A stretch of 64,000 nucleotides of DNA from Gaetbulibacter_B jejuensis. Lineage in GTDB: Bacteria; Bacteroidota; Bacteroidia; Flavobacteriales; Flavobacteriaceae. Within the stretch, counting starts at the first letter, position 1; every line of letters starts with the position of its first letter. A model generated the notes under the pieces. The model made no database searches, was not told the DNA's origin, and saw only the letters and a list, made by a program, of their open reading frames with translations. Below are positions 17,388-25,437 of the stretch, in pieces. Both the position numbers and the translations under genes were made by a program. The stretch spans positions 434,001-498,000 of the forward strand of contig NZ_BAAAGF010000003.1 of the NCBI RefSeq assembly GCF_039524015.1, in the 5' to 3' direction.

Positions 17388-18224
17388 GTGAAATCAAAAT
17401 TTGATATTTTTAGACAAAAGGTGCACATCATAATTTATGGCACCAACACTGTAGCAGGAAAAGCTTTTGATATTGTCCTGCTTGGTCTAATTTTACTAAG
17501 TGTTCTTATGGTGATGCTAGAAACCGTTGACTCTGTTGACGAAAGGTATCACAACGTGCTTTTAATTTGCGAATGGGTTATAACGGTATTTTTCACTATT
17601 GAATATATCCTGAGGATTATTTCCATTAAAACACCATCTAAATACATTTTTAGCTTTTATGGAATTATCGACTTTATAGCAATTCTACCAATGTACCTAT
17701 CGTTCTTTTTTGGTGGTGCACAAATTTTATCCGTAGTAAGAGCATTAAGGCTTTTACGTATTTTCAGAATTTTAAACTTAGTACACTTTACTGGTCAAGC
17801 CTCAGAGCTTCGTTTAGCCATTAAAACAAGTAGAACCAAAATAATTGTTTTCATCTATTTTGTACTCGTAGTTTGTGTGCTTTTAGGTTCATTAATGTAT
17901 GTTATTGAAGGCGAGGTTAATGGTTTTACAAGTATTCCTGTGAGTATCTATTGGTGTATTGTAACACTAACAACTGTTGGTTATGGAGATATACATCCTG
18001 TTACTCCAACAGGTCAGGTTATTGCTTCGCTAATCATGATTTTGGGTTATGGTATCATTGCTGTTCCTACAGGAATTGTTACTGCTGAATTTGCTCAAAA
18101 CAGAAAGAAAAAAGGGTTATTTACTTTAGAAAAAGATTATCCTTGTCCTAATTGTGGTGTTGACGACCATAAGCAAAAAGCCGATTTTTGTTACAACTGT
18201 GGCAATAAGCTAGAACATGAGTAA
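17388..18224 (+). CDS. Voltage-gated potassium channel-like ion transporter with C-terminal zinc ribbon
   Basis: A 278-residue six-segment channel of the ion_trans family starting at GTG. S4 (about residues 115-130) carries regularly spaced arginines (VVRALRLLRIFRIL) for voltage sensing. The pore loop holds the potassium filter TTVGYGD (195-201). After S6 a short linker leads to a zinc-ribbon-like tail with CPNC (253-256) and CYNC (268-271), a plausible cytoplasmic metal-binding or oligomerising module. The last eight bases overlap the miaA start (ATGAGTAA), so the two are translationally coupled although functionally unrelated. Confidence 0.9.
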   Translation: MKSKFDIFRQKVHIIIYGTNTVAGKAFDIVLLGLILLSVLMVMLETVDSVDERYHNVLLICEWVITVFFTIEYILRIISIKTPSKYIFSFYGIIDFIAILPMYLSFFFGGAQILSVVRALRLLRIFRILNLVHFTGQASELRLAIKTSRTKIIVFIYFVLVVCVLLGSLMYVIEGEVNGFTSIPVSIYWCIVTLTTVGYGDIHPVTPTGQVIASLIMILGYGIIAVPTGIVTAEFAQNRKKKGLFTLEKDYPCPNCGVDDHKQKADFCYNCGNKLEHE

Positions 18225-19125
18225 ATATCTAATCTCCATTGTTGGTCCTACTGCTATTGGCAAAACCGCTTTAAGTATTAAATTGGCTACACATTTTAAT
18301 ACCGAAATAGTATCGGCTGATTCCAGACAATTTTTTAAAGAAATGCAAATAGGTACTGCTGCTCCAACAGCAGACGAATTGAGTGCAGCTAAACACCATT
18401 TTATTCATCATAAAAGCATTGAAGACAACTATAATGTAGGTGCTTTTGAGGTTGATGCTATTACAAAACTTTCTGAATTATACCAAACACATGATGTTGT
18501 TATTATGGTTGGTGGTTCTGGTCTTTATGTTGATGCTGTTACCAAAGGTTTGGATGAGTTTCCTAATGTAAAACCAGAAATTAGAGAACAACTTAACACA
18601 GCACTAGAAACTAAAGGACTAATTACCTTACAAGAACAATTAAAAGAATTAGACCTTAAAACATATAACACCATAGCCATTGAGAATCCGCATAGAGTGA
18701 TAAGAGCTTTAGAAGTTTGCATTGGTTCGGGCAAACCCTACTCTTCTTTTTTGAACAAAGACAAAAAGCAGCGACAGTTTAAAACCATTTCAATAGGGCT
18801 TACTGCTGACAGAGAAATAATTTATAATAGAATAAACTCTCGTGTAGATATTATGGTTAAAGAAGGTCTTCTAGAAGAAGCTAAAGCTTTAATACCAAAA
18901 CAACATTTAAATGCACTAAACACAGTAGGCTATAAAGAGCTTTTCAATTATTTTAATGGCGAGTGGACTTTAGACTTTGCCATTTCAGAAATAAAAAAGA
19001 ACACAAGGCGTTTTGCAAAACGCCAATTAACTTGGTTTAAAAAGAATAAGGACACCTTTTGGTTTGACTACCAAACCAATGTCAAAGAGATCATAGCTAC
19101 AATTGAACGTAATATAAAATCATAA
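18217..19125 (+). CDS. miaA: tRNA dimethylallyltransferase
   Basis: MiaA transfers a dimethylallyl group to A37 of tRNAs that read codons starting with U. The 302 residues show the P-loop GPTAIGKTAL near residue 10, the catalytic SADSRQFFKEMQIGT block near residue 35, GGSGLYVDAVTKG, and the later TVGYKELFNY and TRRFAKRQLTWFK segments typical of MiaA. It overlaps the preceding channel gene by eight bases. A shared hairpin separates it from the convergent response-regulator gene. Confidence 0.97.
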   Translation: MSKYLISIVGPTAIGKTALSIKLATHFNTEIVSADSRQFFKEMQIGTAAPTADELSAAKHHFIHHKSIEDNYNVGAFEVDAITKLSELYQTHDVVIMVGGSGLYVDAVTKGLDEFPNVKPEIREQLNTALETKGLITLQEQLKELDLKTYNTIAIENPHRVIRALEVCIGSGKPYSSFLNKDKKQRQFKTISIGLTADREIIYNRINSRVDIMVKEGLLEEAKALIPKQHLNALNTVGYKELFNYFNGEWTLDFAISEIKKNTRRFAKRQLTWFKKNKDTFWFDYQTNVKEIIATIERNIKS

Positions 19126-19129
19126 AAAA

Positions 19130-19155
19130 AAAGCCTATCAAAATCGATAGGCTTT
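19130..19155. terminator. Bidirectional terminator between miaA and the response regulator
   Basis: A perfect 10-bp stem (AAAGCCTATC at 19130-19139, GATAGGCTTT at 19146-19155) lies in the 40-base space between two convergent genes. It is flanked by an A-run on the left and T-rich sequence on the right, so it can work on both strands. Confidence 0.8.
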
Positions 19156-19165
19156 CTTATATAAT

Positions 19166-19876
19166 TTATGCGTTTTGATTGACAACCAACCTAAACCCTT
19201 CTCCATGTATGTTTAAAATTTCAACATTTTCGTCAGGTTTTAAGTACTTACGTAGTTTAGCTATGTAAACATCCATACTTCTTGAAGTAAAGTAGTTGTC
19301 GTCTCTCCATATCTTGGTCAATGCTAATTCTCTTGGCATTAAATCGTTTTCATGTAAAGCCAATAAACGTAATAATTCGTTTTCTTTTGGAGAAAGCTTA
19401 ACTGGTTCTCCTCCATTAAATTTTAAGAAACGTAATTTAGAGTTTAAGTCAAACTTACCAATCTTAAATTCAAATTGTTTGCTATCAGCTACAGAGTCAG
19501 TTGCTTTACGCTGCATAATTGCTTTAATTTTCATAAGCAATACTTCACTGTCAAAAGGTTTGTTTAGGTAATCGTCTGCTCCTACTTTATATCCTTTTAA
19601 AACATCTTCTTTCATAGCTTTAGCAGTTAAGAAAATGATTGGAACATCAGCGTTTTTTTCGCGAATTTCTTTAGCAAGTGTAAATCCATCTTTATAAGGC
19701 ATCATGACATCAAGAATACATAAATCGAAATCGTCTTTTTTGAATTTCTCAAAACCTTCCATTCCGTTTTTAGCATGAACAACTGTATATTCGTTCATGG
19801 TTAAGTAATCCTTTAATACAGTCCCAAAATTTGGATCGTCTTCTACTAATAGAATTTTCTTATTTAGTTCTTCCAT
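19166..19876 (-). CDS. OmpR-family response regulator, RprY-like
   Basis: A 236-residue DNA-binding response regulator. The receiver domain has acidic D13/D14, phospho-acceptor D56 in LCILDVMMP, T84, and lysine K106 in YLNKPFD. The C-terminal winged helix (about 140-232) contains LSPKENELLRLL, WRDDNYFTSRSMDVYIAKLRK and a final hairpin at INIHGEGFRL. Its wording closely resembles RprY of Bacteroides, as far as I can judge without alignment. It follows its kinase by two bases. Targets cannot be read from this window. Confidence 0.93.
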   Translation of the reverse strand: MEELNKKILLVEDDPNFGTVLKDYLTMNEYTVVHAKNGMEGFEKFKKDDFDLCILDVMMPYKDGFTLAKEIREKNADVPIIFLTAKAMKEDVLKGYKVGADDYLNKPFDSEVLLMKIKAIMQRKATDSVADSKQFEFKIGKFDLNSKLRFLKFNGGEPVKLSPKENELLRLLALHENDLMPRELALTKIWRDDNYFTSRSMDVYIAKLRKYLKPDENVEILNIHGEGFRLVVNQNA

Positions 19877-19878
19877 AA

Positions 19879-21447
19879 TTATGATATTAGTGGCAGCTTA
19901 ATTGTAAATACACTACCTTTTCCTTTTTCACTTTCTACTGATATATGACCTTGATGGTCTTCTACTATTCTTTTTACGTAAGCCAAACCTAAACCATGGC
20001 CTTTTACATTATGAACATTTCCTGTATGCTCTCTATAAAACTTTTCAAAAACACGTTTTTGAACTTGTTTTGACATTCCGTTACCTTGGTCGGCTATTTT
20101 TAATAGTATGTTATTGCCTACGTTTTCTGTATATACATCTATTTTTGGTGCATCGTCACTATACTTTATAGCGTTATCCAGAATGTTTACAATAACATTG
20201 GTAAAATGACTTTCATTAGCTAAAACAGATGATTTAGCAGCTTCTAAATGCATATTTACATAACCTTTTCTATCTTCAACTATCAACTCTACATGTGTAA
20301 TTGCGTCTTCTACTAAGTCGTGCAACTTCACTCTATCCTTACTAATGTTAAGCTCATTCTTTTCTAGTTTAGATATACGCAAAACGTTTTCAACTTGGGC
20401 ATGCATACGCTTGTTTTCGTCTTTTATCATTCCCAAATAGCGCATCACTTTTTCTTGATCGCCAATTATTTTTGGGTTTTTTATTGAATCTAAAGCCAAA
20501 TTAATTGTTGCTATTGGTGTTTTAAATTCGTGCGTCATGTTATTGATAAAGTCTGTTTTTATCTGTGATATTTTACGTTGCTTTATCAACTGATAAACAG
20601 CACTTGAGTATGCCACAATAATAATTGTTGTAAAGATTATTGAAAGCAACAACATTTTTAAAATGGTTGAAAACAAAAACTTATTACGCTCAGGAAAATC
20701 GACATATAGTCTATAATCACTTTCTCCATTATTATCTAAAAATACCGGAACACCAAGTGTAGCACTCGATACTTCAAAATCATCAGACTGTACTTTGGTA
20801 GCCAAATCTTTATCGTAAATAGCAAACTCAAAATTGATATCAATACCATTATTTTTAAGTTGCTTTTTTAAAAACCCTGAAACCTCTTCGCTGGTAATTC
20901 TTTTATAAACCGGAATGTTTTTAAAACGCTCTCTTGTAGCTGCAATAAAATGTGCTTGCTGCAAAGGCGACATAGATTGTATATTTTGAAATGATTTTTC
21001 AGGACTAATCTTAAATTCTCCTGTTAAATTATTATTGCTGTATACTTTTGTTTCCTGATTGCTTTGTACCCTGTTTAAACTTATACTATCTAAACCTATT
21101 TCAAAGAACAGTGATGGGATTTTATAGCTTTCTTCTAAAATACCGTTTCTAAAAATTACGGTTTCGTTATTAGCGTTATCTTGATACTTAAGGATTATTT
21201 CAGACAGTGCTGTAGTATCAGGCTTACCTCCTTTTTCTATAAACTCTTGAAGTTTATTATCAAAAACAGCGAACTCTTTGTCTTCAATTGCTTTTGAAAC
21301 AAAACTTAACGAACGTTTTACGTTTAAGGTAAACTGATTTTTTTCATTTATAAGCGTATTATTAATAAAATATGCTTGAACGAAAATAATCCCTATGAGT
21401 GATAAACTCATTAAAACCACCATTAAAATGAATAGCTTTTTGCCCAT
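19879..21447 (-). CDS. Sensor histidine kinase, RprX-like
   Basis: A 522-residue membrane kinase. TM1 (about residues 5-26) and TM2 (about 256-283) enclose a periplasmic sensor domain of about 230 residues. The cytoplasmic part has a HisKA domain with H306 in NNMTHEFKTP and an HATPase domain: N-box NILDNAIKYS (421-430), G1 DQGNGMS, and G2 GHGLGLAYV (483-491). There is no HAMP domain. It is upstream of and nearly abuts the response regulator gene. It lies downstream of coaE with an 83-base space that contains its own possible promoter. Confidence 0.94.
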   Translation of the reverse strand: MGKKLFILMVVLMSLSLIGIIFVQAYFINNTLINEKNQFTLNVKRSLSFVSKAIEDKEFAVFDNKLQEFIEKGGKPDTTALSEIILKYQDNANNETVIFRNGILEESYKIPSLFFEIGLDSISLNRVQSNQETKVYSNNNLTGEFKISPEKSFQNIQSMSPLQQAHFIAATRERFKNIPVYKRITSEEVSGFLKKQLKNNGIDINFEFAIYDKDLATKVQSDDFEVSSATLGVPVFLDNNGESDYRLYVDFPERNKFLFSTILKMLLLSIIFTTIIIVAYSSAVYQLIKQRKISQIKTDFINNMTHEFKTPIATINLALDSIKNPKIIGDQEKVMRYLGMIKDENKRMHAQVENVLRISKLEKNELNISKDRVKLHDLVEDAITHVELIVEDRKGYVNMHLEAAKSSVLANESHFTNVIVNILDNAIKYSDDAPKIDVYTENVGNNILLKIADQGNGMSKQVQKRVFEKFYREHTGNVHNVKGHGLGLAYVKRIVEDHQGHISVESEKGKGSVFTIKLPLIS

Positions 21448-21451
21448 CGTT

Positions 21452-21459
21452 CAAATTTA
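21452..21459 (-). promoter_or_regulatory. Possible -7 element for the histidine kinase operon
   Basis: On the minus strand TAAATTTG fits TAnnTTTG and ends four bases before the kinase ATG, which would give an essentially leaderless message. No -33 TTG is seen. Confidence 0.25.
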
Positions 21460-21530
21460 AGATTTTAACATTTAGTTTTTGTACCCTTTAACCTTACATT
21501 AACAAAAATGTTAAAATTTGAGTTGTTGAC

Positions 21531-22109
21531 TTACTTTATCAATGATTTATGAATTTTTAAAACCTGAACTTTTGTATCTTCAATAGTATTGTTAACTATC
21601 ACAAAATCAGATTTTTTAATCTTTTCTTCATCGCTTAACTGGTTATTGACTATTGCCAAAACTTTTTCTCTTGAAGTATTATCGCGTTGTAACACACGAT
21701 TTATGCGTTCTTCTAAATCTGCAGTAACCAAAACGATACAATCGTATTGAGATTGCATACCTTCTTCAAAAATGATAGCTGCTTCTTTAATAACATATGC
21801 ACCATTCTGCTTTTTAAGCCAACGCTTAAAGTGCGCACCTACTTTTGGATGCACAATAGCATTCATTTGTTCAAGCAGTTCTTTGTTATTAAATATTTTT
21901 GAAGCAATATAAGGTCTATTTAAGCCTTCGTTAGTGTAAGCCTTTTCACCAAAAAGTGCAATCAACTTTCTGCGGATTACTTTAGACCTATTCATTAATT
22001 TTTTAGCTTCAACATCAGCGATATAAATAGGCACACCTAATTCAGAAAACAATTTAGCAACAGTTGTTTTCCCACTACCAATACCACCTGTAAGACCTAC
22101 AATTTTCAT
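21531..22109 (-). CDS. coaE: Dephospho-CoA kinase
   Basis: CoaE phosphorylates dephospho-CoA in the last step of coenzyme A synthesis. The 192 residues begin with MKIVGLTGGIGSGKTTVA, the P-loop of this family, followed by the YIADVEAKKLM motif (catalytic aspartate) and the CoA-domain helix near HPKVGAHFKRWL. The start overlaps the 3' end of the YbbR gene by four bases (ATGA type), so the two are coupled. The earlier pathway enzyme CoaBC is also in the window, at 33758-34969. Confidence 0.95.
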   Translation of the reverse strand: MKIVGLTGGIGSGKTTVAKLFSELGVPIYIADVEAKKLMNRSKVIRRKLIALFGEKAYTNEGLNRPYIASKIFNNKELLEQMNAIVHPKVGAHFKRWLKKQNGAYVIKEAAIIFEEGMQSQYDCIVLVTADLEERINRVLQRDNTSREKVLAIVNNQLSDEEKIKKSDFVIVNNTIEDTKVQVLKIHKSLIK

Positions 22110-23074
22110 TCTACTAAGATAAAATCTACTTTGCTTTGTTTTATTTTGGCATTTTTAACCACATTAGGTAATCTGGTAATTTTAGGCGTTAAGAACGTAC
22201 GATTGCTTCCTGAAACTTCATTGTAATCACATTCTACTCTAAAATCTTGTAATTTAATTTCTTTAAAGTTTTTTAAAGGTAAATAATACAATACAGATAC
22301 GGTTTTAGGGAAAAAATTTACTGTGGCATTATTAGGCGTATTATTTATATTCAACGGTACTTCTATTGTACCTTCAGTAAATTTTTCGACGTCTCCAGTT
22401 ACTGTGACATTATTTTCTGATAATTTGATGTTATAATCAACCTTAGGTAAAACCACATTAACCTTTGAGTTGATATTAGATTTCACCTCTTTTAAAGCTA
22501 GTGATTTGGTGTTTAAAAACTCTATGTTATCAATTACATTTTGAGGCGCAATAACGTTTATTGAATCTGGAGAAACCGTTAAACCGTTTAGTAAATCATA
22601 CCCTGAAGAGAATGAAATTTTAGAATCTACAACAACAGGTACTTTTTTAACTGCTAACGTTTGAAACGAAAACTTTAAAGTATCTGGTTTTATTGATACA
22701 ACTTCAACTTTATCTCCTAACTGAGGTTTTATATTATGGACAGTTGCATTAGGCACCCAAATATAATGGTCGTCAACCAAGCTTAGATCTTTTTCAAAAT
22801 CTACTTTTAAAGAATGATCTGAAAAGTATAAAGGCATTAAATTAAACCCATGAGAGTTCATCACTACATTTACATTGGCTGAGTCATTTTTTGTTAACAC
22901 ATAATGCTCGGGAACATTGGAAAATTTAATTGCAAAATTAACCGACTCAGTATACTCTTTGGATAGTTTTGAAATTACCAAAAACAAAAATGCTAAAAGC
23001 AAAAACAACCCAAACACATTGAGTTTTTTACTCTTTATTGACTTTAGCAGTTTATGTTTTAGTTTACTAACCAT
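22106..23074 (-). CDS. YbbR-like domain protein, membrane anchored
   Basis: A 322-residue protein with a single N-terminal membrane segment (about residues 18-38) and a large extracytoplasmic part of repeated beta-rich YbbR-like units (for example around VTVSPDSINVIAP and KLSENNVTVTGDV). In Firmicutes YbbR proteins activate the c-di-AMP cyclase CdaA. No cyclase gene is adjacent here, so that link is only a hypothesis. It overlaps the glycosyltransferase gene by eight bases and coaE by four, forming a coupled three-gene unit. Confidence 0.85.
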   Translation of the reverse strand: MVSKLKHKLLKSIKSKKLNVFGLFLLLAFLFLVISKLSKEYTESVNFAIKFSNVPEHYVLTKNDSANVNVVMNSHGFNLMPLYFSDHSLKVDFEKDLSLVDDHYIWVPNATVHNIKPQLGDKVEVVSIKPDTLKFSFQTLAVKKVPVVVDSKISFSSGYDLLNGLTVSPDSINVIAPQNVIDNIEFLNTKSLALKEVKSNINSKVNVVLPKVDYNIKLSENNVTVTGDVEKFTEGTIEVPLNINNTPNNATVNFFPKTVSVLYYLPLKNFKEIKLQDFRVECDYNEVSGSNRTFLTPKITRLPNVVKNAKIKQSKVDFILVE

Positions 23075-24077
23075 GTATAAAAAATAAATGAGGAAATACC
23101 TGCTCTGGAGTTTTCTTAGTAAACTTTAAAGCTAATGTAGACTTTAAAAACCCATAACCATAACCAAAAAACTGTATTGCTATTGCAATAATAGCTTGTA
23201 TAGCTACAACCAAACTTTTGGAGCTAATTAATGCTAAAATAAAGGCTGCTATAAAATATAAAGCATATAATTTTAGTCCTAAGTCAATTCCTAAACCAAA
23301 CAAAATTATTGAAGCTAAAAAACCTAAACAAAACAATGTTGGTAGCCAATAAACGAGTTTTGCTGTTTTAGGATGCCATTGGTTTAAAATAGGTCTAACC
23401 AACCCAAACTTATTGACTTGCTTGTAAAATTTAGACCAAGAAATTCGGCGTTTGTGATATACAAATGCCTCGTTAATCAATTTAGTTTTAAAACCTAGAT
23501 TAATTAACCGTATTGACAAATCAGGGTCTTCACCTGGATGAATTACACCAAACCCTCCTGAAGCTTCAAATGCAGCCTTAGACAATCCCATATTAAAACT
23601 TCGTGGTTGAAACTTATCTACTTTTGTCTTTCCTCCTCTTATTCCACCAGTAGTAATAAAAGAAGTCATAGCAAAGTTTATAGCTTTTTGTAGCGATGTA
23701 AACGAATGGTGAGCCGCATCAGGACCTCCAAAACAGTCAACAAATTCGTTATCTAGACTACTTTTAACCGTTTGTAAGTAATGTTTAGGCAATAAACAGT
23801 CTGAATCTAATATGATATAATAATTTCCCTTTGCCTTTTTCATTCCAAAGTTTCTAGAATCTCCAGGTCCTGAATTAGGTTTAAAGTAATAGGAAATATT
23901 CAATCTGTCAATATAAGATGCTACTATTGCTTTACAGTCAATATTAGAACCATCTTCTACAATAACTATTTCAAAGCTAAAATCGCCTTCTAACAAAGTA
24001 AAGCTTTCTAAAAGCTCATTAACCTCATCAGGCCTATTAAATACTGGTATTATAAATGAAAAATCAAGTGTATTCAT
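23067..24077 (-). CDS. Family 2 glycosyltransferase with membrane segments
   Basis: A GT-A fold glycosyltransferase of 336 residues. The donor-site features are FIIPVFNRPDEV at the start, IVEDGS, and the metal-binding DSD (LDSDCLLP). The acceptor region carries GGPDAAHHS and GEDPDLSIR, and the C-terminus has three hydrophobic stretches (about 240-310). An in-frame TTG nine bases upstream exists, but it lies within a TACCTTTG promoter-like box, so ATG 24077 is preferred. The sugar and acceptor are unknown; coupling to YbbR and coaE suggests envelope glycan work only by association. Confidence 0.88.
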   Translation of the reverse strand: MNTLDFSFIIPVFNRPDEVNELLESFTLLEGDFSFEIVIVEDGSNIDCKAIVASYIDRLNISYYFKPNSGPGDSRNFGMKKAKGNYYIILDSDCLLPKHYLQTVKSSLDNEFVDCFGGPDAAHHSFTSLQKAINFAMTSFITTGGIRGGKTKVDKFQPRSFNMGLSKAAFEASGGFGVIHPGEDPDLSIRLINLGFKTKLINEAFVYHKRRISWSKFYKQVNKFGLVRPILNQWHPKTAKLVYWLPTLFCLGFLASIILFGLGIDLGLKLYALYFIAAFILALISSKSLVVAIQAIIAIAIQFFGYGYGFLKSTLALKFTKKTPEQVFPHLFFIHG

Positions 24078-24083
24078 ATACCA

Positions 24084-24091
24084 CAAAGGTA
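24084..24091 (-). promoter_or_regulatory. Possible -7 element for the glycosyltransferase/YbbR/coaE unit
   Basis: On the minus strand TACCTTTG fits TAnnTTTG and ends six bases before ATG 24077. It decides against the TTG start that lies within it. Confidence 0.35.
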
Positions 24092-24105
24092 ATTAAACTA
24101 AACAC

Positions 24106-24130
24106 AAAAGCCACCTAATTGGTGGCTTTT
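24106..24130 (-). terminator. Terminator after the 370-residue T9SS cargo gene
   Basis: A perfect 10-bp stem (24106-24115 with 24121-24130) with a 5-base loop reads on the minus strand as AAAAGCCACC..GGTGGCTTTT followed by GTGTTT. Confidence 0.75.
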
Positions 24131-24152
24131 GAAAATACAATATTTAATATTT

Positions 24153-25265
24153 TTATTGCTTTATAATTCTGATAGTTTCAGTTACATCATTGATAGTAAC
24201 TTTTACAAAGTAAGCACCATTGCTTAAGTTGCTCATGCTAACTTCACTTTGTAAACTATTAGGAGCAGTTCTAACAACTTCTTGTCCTAACATGTTGTAA
24301 ATAGATACATTTTGTATATTGCTTTGAGCTTTTAAATTCAACTCATTTTTAACTGGGTTAGGGAAATAAGAGAAGTTATCAAAGGCATCTACATTATCTA
24401 AAGATAAAGGAGCATCTGCCAAAACATTAACAGTGATATCATTCACTTCAGTTCCATCAGAAGTAGCATTAAAAGATATTGGTCCAAATGTTATATCATA
24501 ACTTCCAACAACAATATAATAAGTGCCAGCAGCTAAACTAGATATACTAAGTTCACTTAACAATCCTCCTGAAGGAGCATCATCATTAGAGTCTATAAAA
24601 ATCCCATCACTATCATATAGTCCTATTTCTGTATCTTCTAATACCGAAGAAAATGTATCAAAAGTAAGAGCATCACAAGTTCCATCGTATACAAATTCAA
24701 TCCAATTTACGTCTGATACTCCAGGGTCATAAGCATTGGTTGTGGTTTGTGTTACACCGCATTGTGCTGTACCAATAGTAATTGTAGCTACAGTAGCTGG
24801 TGGTGGTGGTGGTGTGTATGCATCAATTGTAACTACAATATTAGAGAAATTGGCATCAGAACCAGAATAAGTTTGAAAAAGAACAATATCAAGTGTTCCA
24901 TCTACCGTTGGATCATAAAAATCACTAAAAATTCCTTCAAAAGTCATTGTAGTTGGATTACCATCACTTCCAGCACCAGAAGTTGCTGGTGATAAACTGG
25001 TTGCCCCTGCAGCTGTTAAAGCTCTAACCTCAGCTTCATTTGACCAAGGACCTCCTCCTCCTGCCGCCCAATCAAGAGTGACAGTGTAAGACAAATATGA
25101 CCCAGCAGGTACAGATGCTGAATTTACCATATCATTGATGTTTAAAGTAACTGGTGAACCTTCTGCTACGTTCACAGGCCCAGGAACAGTTGAAAATGTA
25201 TGCTGTGCATTTAGTGTAAATGAACTAATAGCAATTGTAAAGAGTAGTAAAGTAATTTTTTTCAT
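24153..25265 (-). CDS. Secreted protein with pre-peptidase-like domain and T9SS sorting domain
   Basis: A 370-residue secreted protein: Sec signal peptide (to LNAQ), an N-terminal beta domain with conserved glycines, and a proline linker (PPPPPA near residue 155). Next comes a beta-sandwich like bacterial pre-peptidase C-terminal domains (about 160-280; GLYDSDG and GTYYIVVGSY). A type A T9SS C-terminal domain ends it (about 295-370; FSYFPNPVKNEL, IYNMLGQEV, GAYFVKV). It should cross the outer membrane by T9SS and be attached or released. I see no enzyme motif. It is the last of three neighbouring cargo genes. Confidence 0.85.
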   Translation of the reverse strand: MKKITLLLFTIAISSFTLNAQHTFSTVPGPVNVAEGSPVTLNINDMVNSASVPAGSYLSYTVTLDWAAGGGGPWSNEAEVRALTAAGATSLSPATSGAGSDGNPTTMTFEGIFSDFYDPTVDGTLDIVLFQTYSGSDANFSNIVVTIDAYTPPPPPATVATITIGTAQCGVTQTTTNAYDPGVSDVNWIEFVYDGTCDALTFDTFSSVLEDTEIGLYDSDGIFIDSNDDAPSGGLLSELSISSLAAGTYYIVVGSYDITFGPISFNATSDGTEVNDITVNVLADAPLSLDNVDAFDNFSYFPNPVKNELNLKAQSNIQNVSIYNMLGQEVVRTAPNSLQSEVSMSNLSNGAYFVKVTINDVTETIRIIKQ

Positions 25266-25437
25266 ATTTCATTTATAATTAGATTAATAACTCATTAAAA
25301 ATATTAAAAAAAGATTAAACCCTTGTTTTAAAGTTCGAAACTTAGATAAAATACTTTTTTCTTAGTTGAAAACACTTTTGATTATCGCACAACACTATTT
25401 AAGTCTATTTTTTATATTAGGTTGTATTTAAAATAGA

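Noticed and set aside
24747..24992. An 81-codon plus-strand ORF with a poly-tryptophan run
   Set aside because: It is the antisense of the proline linker and neighbouring domain of a clear T9SS protein.
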